A stretch of 6,061 nucleotides of DNA from positions 1 through 6,061 of the forward strand of contig JAJYJL010000569.1 in the NCBI GenBank assembly GCA_021789565.1, given 5' to 3'. The notes beneath the pieces were generated by a model. The model saw only the letters and a list, made by a program, of their open reading frames with translations, was not told the origin of the DNA and ran no database searches. The translations under genes were made by a program, and so were the position numbers. Source of the DNA: Acidobacteriota bacterium (lineage in GTDB: Bacteria; Acidobacteriota; Terriglobia; UBA7540). The number at the start of each line of letters is the position of its first letter. Position 1 is the stretch's first letter. This document shows, in pieces, positions 1-5,015 of the stretch.

Positions 1-533
1 AGACAGAAAGAAAAGGCGTACGGGACCGCTTCACTCTGAAACTCGGCCGGGCTAGGAAGGAGCCTCAAAGTGAAAAGCCTCCAACCCAATCCTCGGAGAG
101 CGACACGCCACTGTCGGCGATACTTGAAGATGAGATAAGGGATGCCGGTGATGAGAATGGATGCCGTGACGACGTAGGCAAGCTGCATGTCGGGCCATAA
201 CGCGAAGAGTCCCATGAGGAGCTTGGCGTCTCCCGCTCCCATCAGGTGAGTCTCCCACGCGAGCCAGAGCATGAACCAGAACAACAGAAAGGTCGCGTCC
301 TGCAGGATGTAGGCACGCACCACCCCGGCGAACATCAGCGGGTAGGTGACGAGATTGGGGATGCGCTCCTCCTGCAAGTCCTTGACCGCGATACCGAAAA
401 AGAGTGCGTCCATCCCGACCATCGGTATCCAGATTGGGACGGAGGACCAGGCTGGGAAAACAAGGACTAATGCGAGCGCGACCAGCCCCAAAAGGATGGC
501 GACCTTGCACACAAGCGTCAGGATTCGTCTCAT
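1..533 (-). CDS. tadV: Prepilin peptidase, TadV/CpaA-like (A24 family), 3' end cut by the window edge
   Basis: Membrane aspartic protease expected to cleave the leader of the two Flp-type prepilins encoded just upstream. The frame from ATG at 533 stays open to base 1, giving 177 visible residues. Both catalytic aspartate motifs are present: D52 in KDLQEERIPN and D102 in GAGDAKL. A late PYAFSF stretch (about 171-176) matches the usual Pro-Tyr-rich end region of the family, so little of the protein should be missing. Hydrophobic segments lie near 9-27, 32-50, 62-76, 82-93 and 117-135. The Cys-rich methyltransferase domain of large PilD-type enzymes is absent, as in short Tad/Cpa peptidases. A clear ribosome site (AGGAGAGGAG) lies just before the start. 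It begins 14 bases after the preceding pilin gene, so it belongs to the same transcript. A 152-codon ORF in another frame (52-510) is a shadow. Identity is confident; exact length is unknown. Confidence 0.9.
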   Translation of the reverse strand, partial: MRRILTLVCKVAILLGLVALALVLVFPAWSSVPIWIPMVGMDALFFGIAVKDLQEERIPNLVTYPLMFAGVVRAYILQDATFLLFWFMLWLAWETHLMGAGDAKLLMGLFALWPDMQLAYVVTASILITGIPYLIFKYRRQWRVALRGLGWRLFTLRLLPSPAEFQSEAVPYAFSFC

Positions 534-547
534 GGAATTCTCCTCTC

Positions 548-706
548 CTACAGGCTGCCGTTGATGGCCTTGATCTTGTCGGCGATAGTGTTGAAGAGGG
601 CGACCACGGAAAGCGTCAGCAGCGCTGCGACCAATGTCGCCAGCACGATGTACTCCATGGTTTCGAGGCCGCTCTCTTCACGCCAAAAGGTTCGGATAGA
701 GTTCAT
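548..706 (-). CDS. flp: Flp-type type IVb pilin, 52 aa (second of two tandem pilins)
   Basis: Very small prepilin. The leader is MNSIRTFWREESG, with predicted cleavage after G13. The mature chain begins LETMEY, with the E5-Y6 pair typical of Flp pilins (E18 and Y19 of the precursor). It continues as one hydrophobic helix (about 20-42) and a short polar tail ending KIKAINGSL. The ATG at 706 is preferred over a longer reading start at 763 because AAGGAG lies five bases before it and because the leader then aligns residue for residue with the upstream pilin (R5, F7, E11, G13, E15, E18, V21, A23, T24, L25 shared). The added upstream residues would be encoded by a perfect hairpin. It should assemble into a thin filament after cleavage by the peptidase encoded next. 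It may be the major pilin, but which of the two is major cannot be told from sequence. Confidence 0.87.
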   Translation of the reverse strand: MNSIRTFWREESGLETMEYIVLATLVAALLTLSVVALFNTIADKIKAINGSL

Positions 707-727
707 TCTTGCTCCTTGATCGGAGAT

Positions 728-755
728 GGGATGGCTCTCGTGCTTGAGCCATCCC
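728..755 (-). promoter_or_regulatory. Perfect 10-bp hairpin between the two pilin genes
   Basis: Arms GGGATGGCTC (728-737) and GAGCCATCCC (746-755) are exact reverse complements around an 8-base loop. No T-tract follows in the minus direction, so this is not a normal intrinsic terminator. It ends 14 bases before the AAGGAG of the downstream pilin gene and leaves that site unpaired. Inference: an mRNA-stability or processing element that tunes relative expression of the two pilins. Confidence 0.6.
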
Positions 756-767
756 GCAGTCAATGCT

Positions 768-956
768 CTACGGCTGGGCGGCAGTCGGAACGTTGTCCGT
801 GATGATGGTGTTCGTCGCGGCCGCGCGTTCGTGGGTCGTATTCCACAAACTCACCATGATGAGCATCATTATGGCGATGATCAGCGTGGCCCCGACTACG
901 AATTCGACCATTTCCGTGCCGCGTTCATCTGAATGAAACTTGCGCAGGGCGTGCAT
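768..956 (-). CDS. Flp/TadE-type small prepilin, 62 aa (first of two tandem pilins)
   Basis: Small prepilin-like protein with a 13-residue leader (MHALRKFHSDERG) and predicted cleavage G13|T14. The mature start is TEMVEF, with the required glutamate at mature position 5 and Phe in place of the usual Flp Tyr at position 6. A hydrophobic helix runs about 20-42, followed by a 20-residue polar, Thr/Ala-rich tail. The ATG at 956 has AAGGAG six bases upstream. The Phe and the R-G-x-x-x-V-E-F pattern lean toward TadE-type pseudopilins. Length and tandem arrangement, with leader positions shared with the following pilin, favour a duplicated Flp pilin in which one copy diverged, perhaps as a minor or tip subunit. 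It is preceded by a 148-base leader with possible control elements and followed after 61 bases by its paralogue. Confidence 0.82.
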   Translation of the reverse strand: MHALRKFHSDERGTEMVEFVVGATLIIAIMMLIMVSLWNTTHERAAATNTIITDNVPTAAQP

Positions 957-982
957 TTCTTTCTCCTTGTCTGGAATGATTG

Positions 983-998
983 GGAGGACTGCTCCTCC
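983..998 (-). promoter_or_regulatory. Short GGAGGA/TCCTCC hairpin in the pilin leader
   Basis: On the transcribed strand GGAGGA, GCAG, TCCTCC forms a 6-bp stem with a 4-base loop, about 26 bases before the first pilin start. The 5' arm is itself a Shine-Dalgarno-like sequence without an associated start codon. The 3' arm (TCCTCC) could instead pair with the pilin ribosome site AAGGAG or with the stronger AAAGGAGGTG upstream. A regulatory role is inference from this pairing potential only. Confidence 0.35.
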
Positions 999-1068
999 TG
1001 CTCGATCGATTGCACCTGACTTGCCGGAATGCTTGCACTTCAGACCACTACATTTCCTGCAATAGACA

Positions 1069-1079
1069 TCACCTCCTTT
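1069..1079 (-). promoter_or_regulatory. Orphan extended Shine-Dalgarno sequence (AAAGGAGGTGA) in the pilin leader
   Basis: AAAGGAGGTGA is almost fully complementary to the 3' end of bacterial 16S rRNA, far stronger than any start-associated site in the window. No sizeable ORF follows: the ATG inside it opens only a 9-codon frame at unsuitable spacing, and a TTG further on opens four codons. It sits in the 148-base leader between the tadC-like stop and the first pilin start. Such orphan sites are known as STAB-SD elements, for example in the cry3A leader of Bacillus thuringiensis, where a bound ribosome protects a processed mRNA 5' end. That role here is inference. Confidence 0.45.
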
Positions 1080-1104
1080 AGCGCGACCGATAATCTCGCC
1101 AGGC

Positions 1105-1926
1105 CTACGGCGACGTGGGCACTCCCGAGAGCGATGTGACGAGGAGGCTCACGGCCGGGATCAGGGCGAGTACCATGATGGTGGGGAACAGCGCGAACAG
1201 CATTGGCAGAATGAGACGCGTCGGCATTTCCTCAATGGAGAGCTCGGCGCTCGCGAGGATGTTCTGCGCGATAGAATCCGCGCTTTCGGAAAGCGCTTCG
1301 GCGAGTGACATTCCGCCGCGGAGCGCAGCCCGCAAAAGCACGAGGAGCTTGCGCAGGTCCTCCGAGTCGAACTCCTCCGCCAATGCTTCGAGCATCTTTT
1401 CGGGTCCCTCCATCCGCAAAGTCCGTTCGACATGGTGAGCGATTCGTTCGGCAAAGGGCGTGTTAGTCTCCCTTGAACGCTGGGTAAGATGTTCCAAAGC
1501 CTGCGAGACCGTCACGTTGAGCGCGAGTGCCAAACGCAGCTCGGCGACGAAATCCCGCACTTCGAGGCGCAGGCGCCAGCGCGCATTCTCCTTCATCTGT
1601 CGGCGAACAAAAGAGGGAATGTACGCCGCGGCAATCCCAAAGACCGCGAGGTAGATATAGTCCGTGCCCCACAGTGCGAAAAACAGTGCAATTACCCCGC
1701 TAATTCCGGCGACCAGCCGCCATGTTTCCCAGGGCAATTCGTCGACCGAGTCCCTCGGACCAGACGGCGCTTCCGCGCGTCGTGCGAACCGTTTCCATGC
1801 CGGCGTGCGCAGATAGACGACATGCGCGACCATCTCGCCGGCTGAACGAAGAACGGCGTAGAGGCCGAAGAACGCGGCGCTGAAGGCGCTGCTCACGAGA
1901 ATCGTGTGAATGATCGTCTCAGTCAT
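1105..1926 (-). CDS. tadC: TadC-like inner-membrane platform protein (T2SSF family), 273 aa
   Basis: Second platform protein of the Tad pilus. It sits in the cytoplasmic membrane with TadB and couples the ATPase to pilin extraction. An N-terminal membrane segment lies at about 8-28, followed by a basic stretch (VVYLRTPAWKRFARR), a hydrophobic hairpin at about 70-105, and a cytoplasmic T2SSF helical domain at about 120-235 (VRDFVAELRLALALNVTVSQALEHL; GMSLAEAL). A C-terminal membrane helix at about 237-264 carries the family-typical pattern IEEMPTRLILPMLFALFPTIM. I chose ATG at 1926; the open frame extends upstream to a TTG at 2022, but those 32 residues are not TadC-like and are encoded by a terminator-like hairpin. 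The ribosome site at the ATG is weak: GAAG eight bases away, and GGGGAGGG about 14-15 bases away. Translation may therefore be limiting here. The orthologue call rests on order after the TadB-like gene and on the C-terminal pattern. Confidence 0.85.
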   Translation of the reverse strand: MTETIIHTILVSSAFSAAFFGLYAVLRSAGEMVAHVVYLRTPAWKRFARRAEAPSGPRDSVDELPWETWRLVAGISGVIALFFALWGTDYIYLAVFGIAAAYIPSFVRRQMKENARWRLRLEVRDFVAELRLALALNVTVSQALEHLTQRSRETNTPFAERIAHHVERTLRMEGPEKMLEALAEEFDSEDLRKLLVLLRAALRGGMSLAEALSESADSIAQNILASAELSIEEMPTRLILPMLFALFPTIMVLALIPAVSLLVTSLSGVPTSP

Positions 1927-1948
1927 GGAGTTTTCTTCATCCCTCCCC

Positions 1949-1985
1949 AAAAGGAAAAGCCAACAGGACCCACACCTGTTGGCTT
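1949..1985 (-). terminator. Terminator-like hairpin (partial terminator or attenuator) upstream of tadC
   Basis: Arms AAGCCAACAGG (1975-1985 on the minus strand) and CCTGTTGGCTT (1957-1967) are perfect 11-base reverse complements around the 7-base loop TGTGGGT. In the minus direction the stem runs directly into TTTTCCTTTT. This has the form of a rho-independent terminator with a T-tract interrupted by CC. It lies 52 bases after the small DUF2292-like gene and 22 bases before the tadC-like start. Because pilus genes continue beyond it, it is more likely a leaky terminator, attenuator or 3'-end stabiliser than a true operon end. No riboswitch aptamer is recognisable in the short region before it. 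Confidence 0.6.
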
Positions 1986-2037
1986 GGAAAACCAGAGAGG
2001 AGCGTATTGACTTACTACTCAATTGGAAAGCAAATAG

Positions 2038-2244
2038 CTATGAGTTCGGTTCTTCTTGCAACAGCAAGGGACAGAGTTGTTCGCCGGCAGAGAGCGTCAA
2101 TGTCTCTGAGGCCGTGATTTGCACCAGTTGTCCTCGATAAATCCGAAAGACGACGAGGCCGTGCTGCAAGCCGTTAATCGTCTTGCGATTCGTCTGGACG
2201 CGCCGAATAATGTCTTCGGAAATCTCCCGCTGCGTGTCGCCCAT
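2038..2244 (-). CDS. Small DUF2292/YezD-like protein, 68 aa
   Basis: The protein has a polar helical N-terminus (MGDTQREISEDIIRRVQTNRK) followed by INGLQHGLVVFRIYRGQLVQI at about 23-43 and a short TASETLTL strand. This matches, from memory, the YezD/DUF2292 pattern: a helix, then hydrophobic-G-[SL]-V-x-[IF]-x-[IV]-x-x-G-x-[VL]-V-Q-I and a final basic or polar strand. Here the usual Glu-Lys-x-Arg end is replaced by SETLTL. Function of the family is unknown to me; it is a small soluble beta-type domain with no signal peptide or membrane segment. The ATG at 2244 lies two bases after the tadB-like stop. No good ribosome site precedes it, so translation is probably coupled to tadB. The frame is open further upstream to 2370, but that overlaps tadB and is not credible. 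Placement inside a tad operon suggests a pilus- or element-related accessory role, which is inference. Confidence 0.6.
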   Translation of the reverse strand: MGDTQREISEDIIRRVQTNRKTINGLQHGLVVFRIYRGQLVQITASETLTLSAGEQLCPLLLQEEPNS

Positions 2245-2246
2245 GG

Positions 2247-3137
2247 CTACAAGACTCGTTCCCGCAGTTGCTGCAGCTGATTCTCGAAATACCACGATCC
2301 CATCAGCGCAATGGTTGCGCCAATCATCAAGAAAGCCTGGTGAGACACGGACGATGCATAAAAGTTCCACCAGAAGGGCGCGAGCACGGCGAGTGAAATC
2401 ACGGCACCGTTCGCCGACTGCAAAAAGCGCACGGTTCCACTCACCAGCGCCAGAGCCACGCGTGAACGGTCTTTCAGCCGTTTGCGCTGATCGAGGCGCT
2501 TGCCGAGTGATTGCAGCGCGGCTAGGATCTCCGTTTGGTTGGATTCCGACGTGTGGCGCAAGATAAAGGCGAATTGGGCGATGTAAGGATCGGGTACCTC
2601 ATTCACGAGTTGAGCGAGCGCCTCTTCGGTTGTCCGACCGGCGCCGAAGGCGTCCAGCGCACGCTGCACCGCTGATTGCAGTGACGAATCCGTAATCGTC
2701 TTACTCGCTTCCAGGAGGGCGTTGAAGACGGTCGGGACAACCAGGTAGGACGAGTAATAGGCGGACACCAGATCGCCGATCGCACCTGAGATCTGCTCGC
2801 GCGATTGAGCCGAGGCATGACGCCCCAAATACCTGTAGAGCGCGAGGCCGACCATGACCAGGTAGACCGCGACCAAAAGCCCGCCAGTCAATGCCGCTTT
2901 GGCCGCGAGGGCACCGGCTGCTATCAGCACGGCAAGACGCGATAATTGGTTCGATGGTAATGACGCTTGGGTCGAACTTGGCCGAGCCCGCATTGTCATT
3001 CGCATCCACCAGGGTCTGCGCCGCAGATACACCCATTGGGCGAGCCGAATTGTGCTTGTCAGCGCGCCATAGACGAACAGGCTCGCCGCGAGCGCGCTCG
3101 CGCCGATAAACAGCCAATGGAGCGTAATCTCAAGCAT
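2247..3137 (-). CDS. tadB: TadB-like inner-membrane platform protein (T2SSF family), 296 aa
   Basis: Membrane platform partner of the CpaF/TadA-type ATPase. An N-terminal membrane helix lies at about 7-27, then a basic loop (RLAQWVYLRRRPWWMRMTMRAR). Paired hydrophobic segments lie at about 66-104 and a cytoplasmic helical T2SSF region at about 115-230, with SGAIGDLVSAYYSSYLVVP, GRTTEEAL and EILAALQSLGKRL. Two C-terminal membrane helices lie at about 243-261 and 267-285. The length is near that of usual TadB proteins. ATG at 3137 is chosen over a TTG at 3152 because CGGAG stands six bases before it. With this start the gene overlaps the end of the ATPase gene by 8 bases (ATGCTTGA), indicating translational coupling. 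The family call is supported by topology and by order ATPase - T2SSF - T2SSF - pilins - peptidase; primary similarity to classical TadB looks distant. Confidence 0.82.
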   Translation of the reverse strand: MLEITLHWLFIGASALAASLFVYGALTSTIRLAQWVYLRRRPWWMRMTMRARPSSTQASLPSNQLSRLAVLIAAGALAAKAALTGGLLVAVYLVMVGLALYRYLGRHASAQSREQISGAIGDLVSAYYSSYLVVPTVFNALLEASKTITDSSLQSAVQRALDAFGAGRTTEEALAQLVNEVPDPYIAQFAFILRHTSESNQTEILAALQSLGKRLDQRKRLKDRSRVALALVSGTVRFLQSANGAVISLAVLAPFWWNFYASSVSHQAFLMIGATIALMGSWYFENQLQQLRERVL

Positions 3138-4269
3138 TGTGGTCTCCGGCAATGGGTGTGAGAATGTAGCGTTCGGAATCCCCGCTAATTTCGACGATCT
3201 CGGTGACTTGCCTTTGCCAACCAGTCCCTTCTGCGTTCAGTTTCAAATCCACATGCACGCCTACTCCCAGCCCACGGGCAATCCGCTCTCGGATCGCCCC
3301 GAGCGGCATTTCCTTTTCGCGCGCGAGTGTCTCAAGACGCAAAAGGGCATCAAGGACGGAATTCCCATGGATGGTGGTGTGGGCGACGACACCCAGGTTG
3401 ATGGCCTGCAAATACTCTTTCGCTTCTTCGCTCACCACTTCTCCCACCACGACTACATCGGGCCGCATGCGGGTATAGAGCACATTCACCACCTCGGCCA
3501 TCGTGACCCGCCCGGCCTCCACTTGATCGCGGACGACGGCGCGTGCTTCGAAGGGATTCGAGGTGACAATCTCTTCAAATGTCTCTGCTCCACAGAGTTG
3601 CGTGTTCTCGGGCAAGAGCGCCAGGAGGGCATTCAGGAGCGTGGTCTTGCCCGCGGCCGGTCGCCCTGAAACGAGGATGCTCTTGCGTCGATCGAGCACG
3701 ATTTCTTTGAGGTAATCCGCCTGCCATCGGCTCAGCATCTGCACTCGCACTAGATCTTCAACGCTCAGAACATGTCTCGAAAAGACGCGGATGTTGATCG
3801 CGGTGCCGCGGCGCGAGAGAGGTGGCACCATCGCGGTAAAGCGCGAGCCATCGGGTAGATCGACGAGCACAAAGGGATTCGCGGCTCGCAGAGGCTTGCC
3901 ACCCATCTCCGCCACGCGCTGGGCCAGCGCATAAAAGTACATCTCCGGCGCAGTTACGCCGCTTTTCCCGACCTGCCCGTTTCTCCCGATCAGCACGGTC
4001 CCATTGCGCACGATGATTTCCTCGACTCCCTCTTGATGAAGGAAAGGATCAAGGACCCCCAAGCCCATCATCCGATTCGCGAGATCGCCCGCCGCGGAAC
4101 GGGCCTCGCCCGATGGCAGCAGGCGCTCTTCGGCTAGCACCCGCGCCACCGCAAAAGCGAATTCTCCGCGTTCCTTGGCGCTCGCGCGCCAGGCTGGAAT
4201 CGAAACGCCCCGGCGGATGAGGACGTCCTGCAATTGGGGCAGGACCTGGTCGTATCCGGTTTGGGTCAC
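3130..4269 (-). CDS. tadA: CpaF/TadA-like secretion ATPase (VirB11 superfamily), 379 aa
   Basis: Hexameric cytoplasmic ATPase that powers pilus assembly, and perhaps retraction, against TadB/TadC. The N-terminal domain (about 60-190) contains the CpaF-like run VLDPFLHQEGVEEIIVRNG (72-90) and DLPDGSRFTAMVPP (137-150). The C-terminal RecA-like domain shows Walker A GRPAAGKTT (K208, T209), an Asp-box-like GAETFEE (E229, E233), RMRPDVVVVGE (267-277, Walker B with E277), a His-box TTIHGN (H301) and the conserved RLE (311-313). Departures from classical CpaF: R-G after VGEV is V-S (279-280), and the GHDGS run before TxHAN is replaced and one residue shorter (GVVAH). At 379 residues it is shorter than many CpaF proteins and lacks their long N-terminal extension. 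The start is GTG at 4269, which overlaps the upstream ATPase gene as GTGA and has AAGGAG eight bases upstream. A VirB11-type conjugation ATPase is the alternative, but the following TadB/TadC pair favours Tad. Confidence 0.9.
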   Translation of the reverse strand: MTQTGYDQVLPQLQDVLIRRGVSIPAWRASAKERGEFAFAVARVLAEERLLPSGEARSAAGDLANRMMGLGVLDPFLHQEGVEEIIVRNGTVLIGRNGQVGKSGVTAPEMYFYALAQRVAEMGGKPLRAANPFVLVDLPDGSRFTAMVPPLSRRGTAINIRVFSRHVLSVEDLVRVQMLSRWQADYLKEIVLDRRKSILVSGRPAAGKTTLLNALLALLPENTQLCGAETFEEIVTSNPFEARAVVRDQVEAGRVTMAEVVNVLYTRMRPDVVVVGEVVSEEAKEYLQAINLGVVAHTTIHGNSVLDALLRLETLAREKEMPLGAIRERIARGLGVGVHVDLKLNAEGTGWQRQVTEIVEISGDSERYILTPIAGDHNA

Positions 4270-5015
4270 GCCGCTTTCTCCTTGGTGGTAATGGCCATTC
4301 CTTCAAACATGCGTGCGCTGGGCCGGAGGTCGCCGCCGTGCACCGGCACAATGCGCGAACGCACCGTATCCGAAAAGCGCGAAGCAATGGGGTCGTTATC
4401 GCCGCGGTCGGGATTGCGGTTCGTTGCGACGAGCGTCAAGCGTTCATCCCAATGCACGTAGCGGTCCTCGATGATCTGAAAGACTTTCTCGGCAGCCCAG
4501 CTCGGCGATCCTTCCGTCAGGTCCCCGCGAGAGGCATTGTTGTCCCAACGGGAAGACTTGTCATGCCAGCGATGGAATTCGTCCAGGGCGAGTACCTGCA
4601 CTTGCTTTAGTTCGTCCATCAGTTGCTGGTAATCGCCTCGTTGATACGCCGAGCGCAACCGGTCGAGCATGGCGGGCACGGATTGGTACAGCGCGGGGAT
4701 TTGCTGATCCCAACAGGCCCGAACAATGGCAACCAGGATGCCGGTCTTGCCCGTGCCGAAAGCACTCGACCAAAACACCCACAGGCCGCGCCTCGCGGCG
4801 AGGGCTTCGCGGGCGACGGCGAGCGCCTCTGGATCGCCGGGAAAGCGATCGAGTGTCCAATCCTGGTTGGAGTGCCCAAGCCCCGACCATTCCATGAGCG
4901 AGGGAATCATCTCCAACCGCTTGCATTCGCACGGGATCGCCCGCCCGAAATCCGGATGATCGATCGGCACGTCCCGGCGTAGGAATCCAGCACCTCCACA
5001 AATTGGACAGGTCAT
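4266..5015 (-). CDS. DnaC-like AAA+ ATPase, probable helicase loader, 249 aa
   Basis: Probable loader that delivers the replicative DNA helicase to an origin opened by the initiator encoded just upstream. The N-terminus has a likely zinc-binding cluster: C3-x2-C6 with GGAGF after it, then C29-x-C31 in PCECKR, as in many phage/ICE DnaC-type proteins. Next is a linker with WTLDRF (53-58), which resembles the 'tfdnF' entry to the family's ATPase. The AAA+ core shows Walker A SAFGTGKT (84-91, with Ser where Gly/Ala is usual), Walker B VLALDEF (141-147, D145-E146), a sensor-1-like LVATNRN (195-201) and a terminal IASRFSDTVRSR (210-221) with candidate arginine finger and sensor-2 residues. An insertion rich in Ser/Asp/Trp follows Walker B (about 148-172). 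ATG at 5015 overlaps the upstream stop as ATGA, with CAGGAGAA eight bases before it. An IstB-type transposition helper is the alternative, but no transposase is nearby. Confidence 0.82.
   Translation of the reverse strand: MTCPICGGAGFLRRDVPIDHPDFGRAIPCECKRLEMIPSLMEWSGLGHSNQDWTLDRFPGDPEALAVAREALAARRGLWVFWSSAFGTGKTGILVAIVRACWDQQIPALYQSVPAMLDRLRSAYQRGDYQQLMDELKQVQVLALDEFHRWHDKSSRWDNNASRGDLTEGSPSWAAEKVFQIIEDRYVHWDERLTLVATNRNPDRGDNDPIASRFSDTVRSRIVPVHGGDLRPSARMFEGMAITTKEKAA

Noticed and set aside
52..510. Minus-strand ORF of 152 codons
   Set aside because: It is Arg/His/Gly-rich with no recognisable domain and is out of frame with the prepilin peptidase, which has both catalytic motifs over the same bases.
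707..763. N-terminal extension of the second pilin
   Set aside because: It would precede the leader with 19 residues encoded by the intergenic hairpin; the ATG at 706 has AAGGAG and gives a leader co-linear with its paralogue.
1042..1069. Nine-codon ORF at the orphan Shine-Dalgarno sequence as a leader peptide gene
   Set aside because: The ATG lies only about two bases after GGAGG, too close for normal initiation, and the peptide (MSIAGNVVV) has no run of regulatory codons.
1924..1941. Five-codon ORF MKKTP whose TGA overlaps the tadC start
   Set aside because: GGGGAGGG is directly against its ATG, so spacing is unsuitable; probably chance.
1927..2022. N-terminal extension of tadC from a TTG start
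   Set aside because: The extra 32 residues are encoded across the terminator-like hairpin and are unlike TadC; the ATG at 1926 directly precedes the first membrane helix.
3139..3669. Plus-strand ORF of 176 codons
   Set aside because: Antisense shadow of the CpaF-like ATPase; no ribosome site and no family resemblance.
4266..5015. IstB-type transposition helper
   Set aside because: No IstA transposase or terminal inverted repeats nearby; the N-terminal cysteine cluster and coupling to an initiator-like gene fit a DnaC-type loader better.
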